64,000 nt of DNA from Celeribacter baekdonensis B30 (GTDB lineage: Bacteria > Pseudomonadota > Alphaproteobacteria > Rhodobacterales > Rhodobacteraceae): positions 124,001 to 188,000 of the forward strand of contig NZ_AMRK01000009.1 in assembly GCF_000299875.1 (NCBI RefSeq). The letters run 5' to 3'. The translations under genes and the position numbers were made by a program. Of this stretch, positions 60,313 through 64,000 are shown piece after piece. Each line of letters starts with the position of its first letter. Position 1 is the stretch's first letter. The notes under the pieces were generated by a model. That model made no database searches. It was not told the DNA's origin and saw only the letters and a list, made by a program, of their open reading frames with translations.

Positions 60313-61008
60313 ATGGACCAAAACACCCTTGCTATGGCGCAGGAGATCGACTTCTCCCTGCTGGCGCTTTTCATGCGCGCAACCTTCATTGTGAAAATCG
60401 TGATGATCCTATTGATCGTGGCCTCGTTTTGGTCATGGTCGATCATCGTGCAAAAATTCATCGCCTTTCGCAAAGCGCGGGCCGAAGCCGAGGCGTTCGA
60501 TCATTCGTTCTGGTCGGGCGAGCCTTTGGATGAGCTCTATGACCAGCTTCAGGGCAATCCAGTGTCGTCGCCCGAACGGGTGTTTGCCGCCGGGATGACG
60601 GAATGGCGGCGTTCGCATAAGGCGGATGGCGGGCTGATCGCAGGGGCGCAATCGCGCATTGATCGCTCGATGGATGTGGCCATCTCGAAAGAAGCCGAGA
60701 ATATGAACTCCGGCCTGTCCTTCTTGGCGACCGTCGGCTCTACCGGGCCATTTATCGGTCTGTTCGGCACCGTTTGGGGCATCAAAACCGCGTTTGAAGA
60801 CATCGCCATGGCGCAATCGACCAACCTGGCCGTTGTGGCGCCGGGGATTGCCGAGGCCTTGCTTGCCACCGCATTGGGGCTTTTGGCCGCGATCCCGGCA
60901 GTGATTTTCTACAACAAACTCAACGCCGACAGCGACCGCATTTTGGGTGGATACGAGGCCTTTGCCGACGAATTCGCCACCATCCTCTCGCGCGAATTGG
61001 ACAGCTGA
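60313..61008 (+). CDS. tolQ: Tol-Pal system proton-channel protein TolQ
   Basis: TolQ forms the proton channel with TolR that energises TolA. The 231-residue product has three transmembrane helices: about residues 16-38, and the conserved pair STGPFIGLFGTVWGIKTAFEDIA and LAVVAPGIAEALLATALGLLAAIPAVIFYN. These carry the typical Thr/Gly/Pro residues. tolR starts 1 nt after the stop. A weak ribosome site precedes the ATG at 60313. Confidence 0.96.
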   Translation: MDQNTLAMAQEIDFSLLALFMRATFIVKIVMILLIVASFWSWSIIVQKFIAFRKARAEAEAFDHSFWSGEPLDELYDQLQGNPVSSPERVFAAGMTEWRRSHKADGGLIAGAQSRIDRSMDVAISKEAENMNSGLSFLATVGSTGPFIGLFGTVWGIKTAFEDIAMAQSTNLAVVAPGIAEALLATALGLLAAIPAVIFYNKLNADSDRILGGYEAFADEFATILSRELDS

Positions 61009-61009
61009 G

Positions 61010-61477
61010 ATGGGCGCAGGTGTGGTTCAAAAACAGGGCAAGGGGGGCCGTCGTGGCCGCCGTCGCCCGGCTGCGATGAGCGAGATCAACGTCACGCCCT
61101 TCGTTGACGTCATGCTGGTGCTGTTGATCATCTTCATGGTCGCGGCGCCGATGATGACCGTGGGTGTGCCGGTTGAGTTGCCTGAAACCGCCGCCACCGC
61201 CTTGCCGCAAGAGGAAGAGGAACCGTTGAGCATCACGCTGACCGCCGATGGTCGGGTGTTGTTGATGTCCAATGAGGAAGATGAGGCCGATCTGGTGACG
61301 AAATTGCGCGCTATTGCCACGGAGCGTCAGGACGACAAGATTTTCCTGCGCGCCGACGGATCGGTGACCTATGAGCGCGTGGCGCAGATCATGGGCGCGC
61401 TCAATGCCGCGGGCTTTCGCAAGATCGGTTTGGTGACGGAGCAAGGCGGTCCGCGCCTTGATGGGGCCGGAAACTAA
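61010..61477 (+). CDS. tolR: Tol-Pal system protein TolR
   Basis: The 155-residue product has a basic N-terminal tail (RRGRRRP), one transmembrane helix MSEINVTPFVDVMLVLLIIFMVAAP with the proton-carrying Asp, and a periplasmic TolR/ExbD domain. The ATG at 61010 overlaps the end of tolQ region by 1 nt (TGAGATG). tolA begins 12 bp after the stop. Confidence 0.96.
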   Translation: MGAGVVQKQGKGGRRGRRRPAAMSEINVTPFVDVMLVLLIIFMVAAPMMTVGVPVELPETAATALPQEEEEPLSITLTADGRVLLMSNEEDEADLVTKLRAIATERQDDKIFLRADGSVTYERVAQIMGALNAAGFRKIGLVTEQGGPRLDGAGN

Positions 61478-61489
61478 AGGGCATATGGC

Positions 61490-62674
61490 GTGAACACAGG
61501 CCAATATATCTCCGGCGCGGGCCATTTGGGCCTCATTGCCTATATGATTTTCGGTGGGATGTTCCTCTCGCCGAAGCAAACGGAGTCCGTGGCCGTTCAG
61601 GAAGTTGCGCTGATTTCGGAGGCGGAGTTTGCCGCACTGAGCGCCACAAACACTGCGCCCGACACCTTTGCCGAGGCCGAGGCATTGAAGGCCCCTGTGG
61701 CCGAAGCGGCGCCCGCGCCGACCCCCGTCGAGGACAGCACGCCCGAGGTTCAGCCCTCGGATGCACCACCGCCAGACGTGCCTGAGCCGCGCCCGGAGGT
61801 CAGCGAGAGCTTGCCCGCACCGGTCAATGTCGATCCAACCCCGCCCAGCCCACAGGCCGAACCGGAACTCTCTCTGGAGGACCCCGGTGCGGGGCTGCCG
61901 GATCGTCCCGATCGCAAACCGACGCCGCGTCCGGTGCCGCGCATTTCCGATCAGGTCGTGTCCACGCCCGAGCCGCAGCCGGAGATTTCGGATGCGCCGG
62001 TTGAGGCGACGTCTGACACGGCGGAGTCTGAGAAGGTCGTGGAGCAGACCCAGGAAAAAGCCGCGCCGCAAGAGACGACGACAGAGATTGTGACCGAGGC
62101 GGAAAAGCCATCGGGCATGTCAACCTCGCCGCGGCCAAAATCCCGCCCGGCCAATTTGGCGGCGCAAGCTGCGGCGGCACAAAAACCGGCGGAGACGCCA
62201 ACGCCTGAGACGCCCAAACCGGCAACCCCCAAGCCTGAGACGCCGAAAACAGATCCGGCGGATGCTGTGGCCAATGCTGCCGCCGAGGCCGCCGCCGCTT
62301 TGGCCGCCGAAGCCGCCGAAACACCTGCCGCGCCGAAACGTCCGGTGGGGCCGCCTCTGACCGGGGGCGAGCGCGAAGGCATGCGTGTGGCGGTGTCGCA
62401 ATGTTGGAACGTCGGCGCGATGTCGACGGATGCGATGCGCACCAAGATCACCGTCGGTGTCGCGATGAACGAAGATGGCACGCCGCAAGCCGGTTCCATC
62501 ACCCTGTTGGGCCATGAGGGCGGCACCGATGCTGGCGCTCAAAGTGCCTTTGAAGTGGCGCGCCGCGCGATTATCCGCTGTGGCGCGCGTGGTTTTCCAT
62601 TGCCGGTCGACAAGTATGACCATTGGCGCAATATCGAAATGACGTTCGATCCCGAACAGATGAGGTTTAAATGA
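61490..62674 (+). CDS. tolA: Tol-Pal system protein TolA
   Basis: The 394-residue product has an N-terminal transmembrane helix (about residues 8-26, [17 protein letters not shown]), a long low-complexity Ala/Pro/Glu/Thr linker that spans the periplasm (about 45-300), and a C-terminal TonB/TolA-like domain ([33 protein letters not shown]). The start is a GTG at 61490, since the ATG four bases earlier is out of frame. It overlaps tolB by 4 bp. The long repetitive linker shows no sign of recent duplication at DNA level. Confidence 0.9.
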   Translation: MNTGQYISGAGHLGLIAYMIFGGMFLSPKQTESVAVQEVALISEAEFAALSATNTAPDTFAEAEALKAPVAEAAPAPTPVEDSTPEVQPSDAPPPDVPEPRPEVSESLPAPVNVDPTPPSPQAEPELSLEDPGAGLPDRPDRKPTPRPVPRISDQVVSTPEPQPEISDAPVEATSDTAESEKVVEQTQEKAAPQETTTEIVTEAEKPSGMSTSPRPKSRPANLAAQAAAAQKPAETPTPETPKPATPKPETPKTDPADAVANAAAEAAAALAAEAAETPAAPKRPVGPPLTGGEREGMRVAVSQCWNVGAMSTDAMRTKITVGVAMNEDGTPQAGSITLLGHEGGTDAGAQSAFEVARRAIIRCGARGFPLPVDKYDHWRNIEMTFDPEQMRFK

Positions 62675-64000
62675 TACGCCCGCTTCCCTTTCGCCTGACG
62701 ACACTGGCCGGTTCTTTGGTTTGCGCTCTGGCGCTGTCTTTCGGCACGGCCTCGCCCATGTTGGCGCAGGACCCCGGGCCGCTGCAACTCGACATCACGC
62801 GCGGGGTGATCGAGCCCTTGCCATTGGCGATCCCGGATTTCATTGCCGAGACACCACAGGCGGCGGAATACGCGCAGCAGATTTCCGATGTGATTGCCGC
62901 GGATTTGGTGGGCACCGGGTTGTTCCGGGAAATCCCGCCGTCGGCGCATATTTCCAAGGTCACCAATTTCGCCTCCCCGGTGCAATATGCCGATTGGAAA
63001 GCGATCAATGCGCAGGGACTTGTGACCGGGGCCGTGGGCACGGATGCAGGTGGCAATCTTGTGGTGAAATTCCGGGTGTTCGATATTTACGCCGAAGCGC
63101 CTCTGGGCGGCGGTTTGCAGCTTGGCGGGTCCACCGCAAGTTGGCGTCGGATCGCCCATAAGGTCTCCGATGTGGTCTATTCCCGGATCACCGGCGAGGG
63201 CGGGTATTTCGACAGCCGCGTGGTGTTTGTCTCAGAGACTGGGCCAAAGAATGACCGCAAAAAACGCCTTGCGGTGATGGATTACGATGGGGCCGGGCTG
63301 CAATATCTGACCGATGACAGCTATATCGTCTTTGCACCGCGCTTTTCTCCCACGGGCGACCGGGTGCTTTACACCTCTTATGAAACAGGCCGGCCGCAGA
63401 TCACCATGCTCGATGTCGGCACCGTGACGCGCACGCGCTTGCCCGTGCCCGCCGAGGCCGTGACCTTTGCGCCGCGTTTTGCCCCCGATGGCCGTTCGAT
63501 CGTCTATTCGATGTCCACGGGCACCAACACCGATCTCTACCGCATGGACATTGCCAGCGGCCAATCGACCCGGCTGACCAACACGCCGGCGATTGAAACG
63601 GCGCCGTCGTTTTCGCCCGATGGTTCGCAGATCGTCTTCGAATCCGACCGGTCTGGGACTCAGCAGCTTTACATCATGCCCGCGGGCGGCGGTGAGGCGC
63701 GGCGGATATCCAATGGCAAGGGCCGGTATGGCACGCCCATCTGGTCGCCGCGCGGCGATTTGATTGCCTTCACCAAGCAAAACGAAGGCCGATTCCACAT
63801 TGGTGTGATGCGCACGGATGGCTCGGAAGAGCGGCTTTTGACCGCGTCCTTCTTGGATGAGGGGCCGAGCTGGGCCCCCAATGGTCGGGTGATCATGTTC
63901 ACCCGCGAAAGTCAGGGCGCGGGTGGGGCGAGTGCACTCTATTCGGTCGATATTTCGGGCCGCAACCTGAAACGCGTGCCGACCAATGCCGGGGCATCTG
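62671..64000 (+). CDS. tolB: Tol-Pal system periplasmic protein TolB (cut by window end)
   Basis: The frame opens with ATG at 62671, overlapping the tolA stop by 4 bp, and is still open at the last base, so the C-terminal end is missing. It starts with a signal peptide ([19 protein letters not shown] to about MLA-QDP), then the N-terminal TolB domain ([20 protein letters not shown]), then a beta-propeller with repeated FSP/APxG-x-x-I-V/L-Y/F blades ([63 protein letters not shown]). TolB docks Pal and TolA. Confidence 0.97.
   Translation, partial: MIRPLPFRLTTLAGSLVCALALSFGTASPMLAQDPGPLQLDITRGVIEPLPLAIPDFIAETPQAAEYAQQISDVIAADLVGTGLFREIPPSAHISKVTNFASPVQYADWKAINAQGLVTGAVGTDAGGNLVVKFRVFDIYAEAPLGGGLQLGGSTASWRRIAHKVSDVVYSRITGEGGYFDSRVVFVSETGPKNDRKKRLAVMDYDGAGLQYLTDDSYIVFAPRFSPTGDRVLYTSYETGRPQITMLDVGTVTRTRLPVPAEAVTFAPRFAPDGRSIVYSMSTGTNTDLYRMDIASGQSTRLTNTPAIETAPSFSPDGSQIVFESDRSGTQQLYIMPAGGGEARRISNGKGRYGTPIWSPRGDLIAFTKQNEGRFHIGVMRTDGSEERLLTASFLDEGPSWAPNGRVIMFTRESQGAGGASALYSVDISGRNLKRVPTNAGAS

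Noticed and set aside
1-64000. CRISPR arrays, insertion sequences, prophage or integron genes
   Set aside because: No regularly spaced repeats, transposase, integrase or phage structural genes were seen in reading the window.

Overview
The window looks like chromosome of an alphaproteobacterium of the Rhodobacterales, most likely the Roseobacter group. The codon use is GC-rich. The gene content and several neighbourhoods are typical of that order: ruvCAB, ybgC-tolQRAB, an ArsP_2/DUF2899-type permease, DUF817, the small CTP-synthetase-like membrane protein, YeeE/YedE, and an entericidin. The species cannot be fixed from the sequence alone. Most of the window is ordinary core genome on both strands. 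It holds one tRNA (Gly, TCC) and shows no rRNA, CRISPR array, insertion sequence or prophage.

Layout: 0-2.2 kb, the 3' end of a dGTPase-like gene and lepA. 2.2-3.3 kb, a short AT-richer patch with two tiny conserved genes, a tRNA-like anticodon arm and an entericidin gene. 3.5-8.2 kb, an esterase, DUF817, glyA and nadK. 8.2-11.1 kb, a soluble hybrid kinase with Hpt and an NtrC-type regulator that lacks GAFTGA. 11.2-15.7 kb, prpE and maeB (C3 and C4 acid metabolism) with repeated TTTGCAAA motifs between them. 16-20.6 kb, a tightly coupled nucleoside salvage operon cdd-deoA-deoB-add-upp. 20.7-24.5 kb, a SPOR protein, a degenerate M48-like protein, a sulfotransferase and a GNAT remnant. 24.6-32.6 kb, a minus-strand beta-oxidation block (two MerR regulators, acyl-CoA dehydrogenase, an RHH protein, GST, thiolase, an NTF2-like protein, FadJ). 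32.7-38.7 kb, a metal-type permease, two hotdog thioesterases, a MATE pump, pyrD, and a TetR divergon with a clear palindromic operator. 38.7-47.5 kb, a probable PhoB-controlled 5'-nucleotidase, small enzymes, SRAP, tRNA-Gly, a HAD-UbiA fusion, a di-heme peroxidase and transaldolase. 47.6-55.2 kb, priA, a YeeE transporter, an MFS protein, msrA and prmA. 55.4-64 kb, ruvCAB, aroQ, two conserved unknowns, thpR and the tol operon, cut by the window end inside tolB.

How the parts fit: prpE and maeB link propionate and C4-acid use to acetyl-CoA and pyruvate supply. The fad block feeds the same pool and is probably governed by the MerR pair. The nucleoside operon salvages bases and pentose phosphate, and the Pho-boxed nucleotidase would supply it with nucleosides. 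No unmistakable new system is visible. The strongest leads are the GAFTGA-less two-component pair, the HAD-UbiA fusion, the two-gene small-protein cassette beside a tRNA-like arm, and several untested operators (TetR, PhoB-type, TTTGCAAA/ScfR-type, the maeB palindrome).
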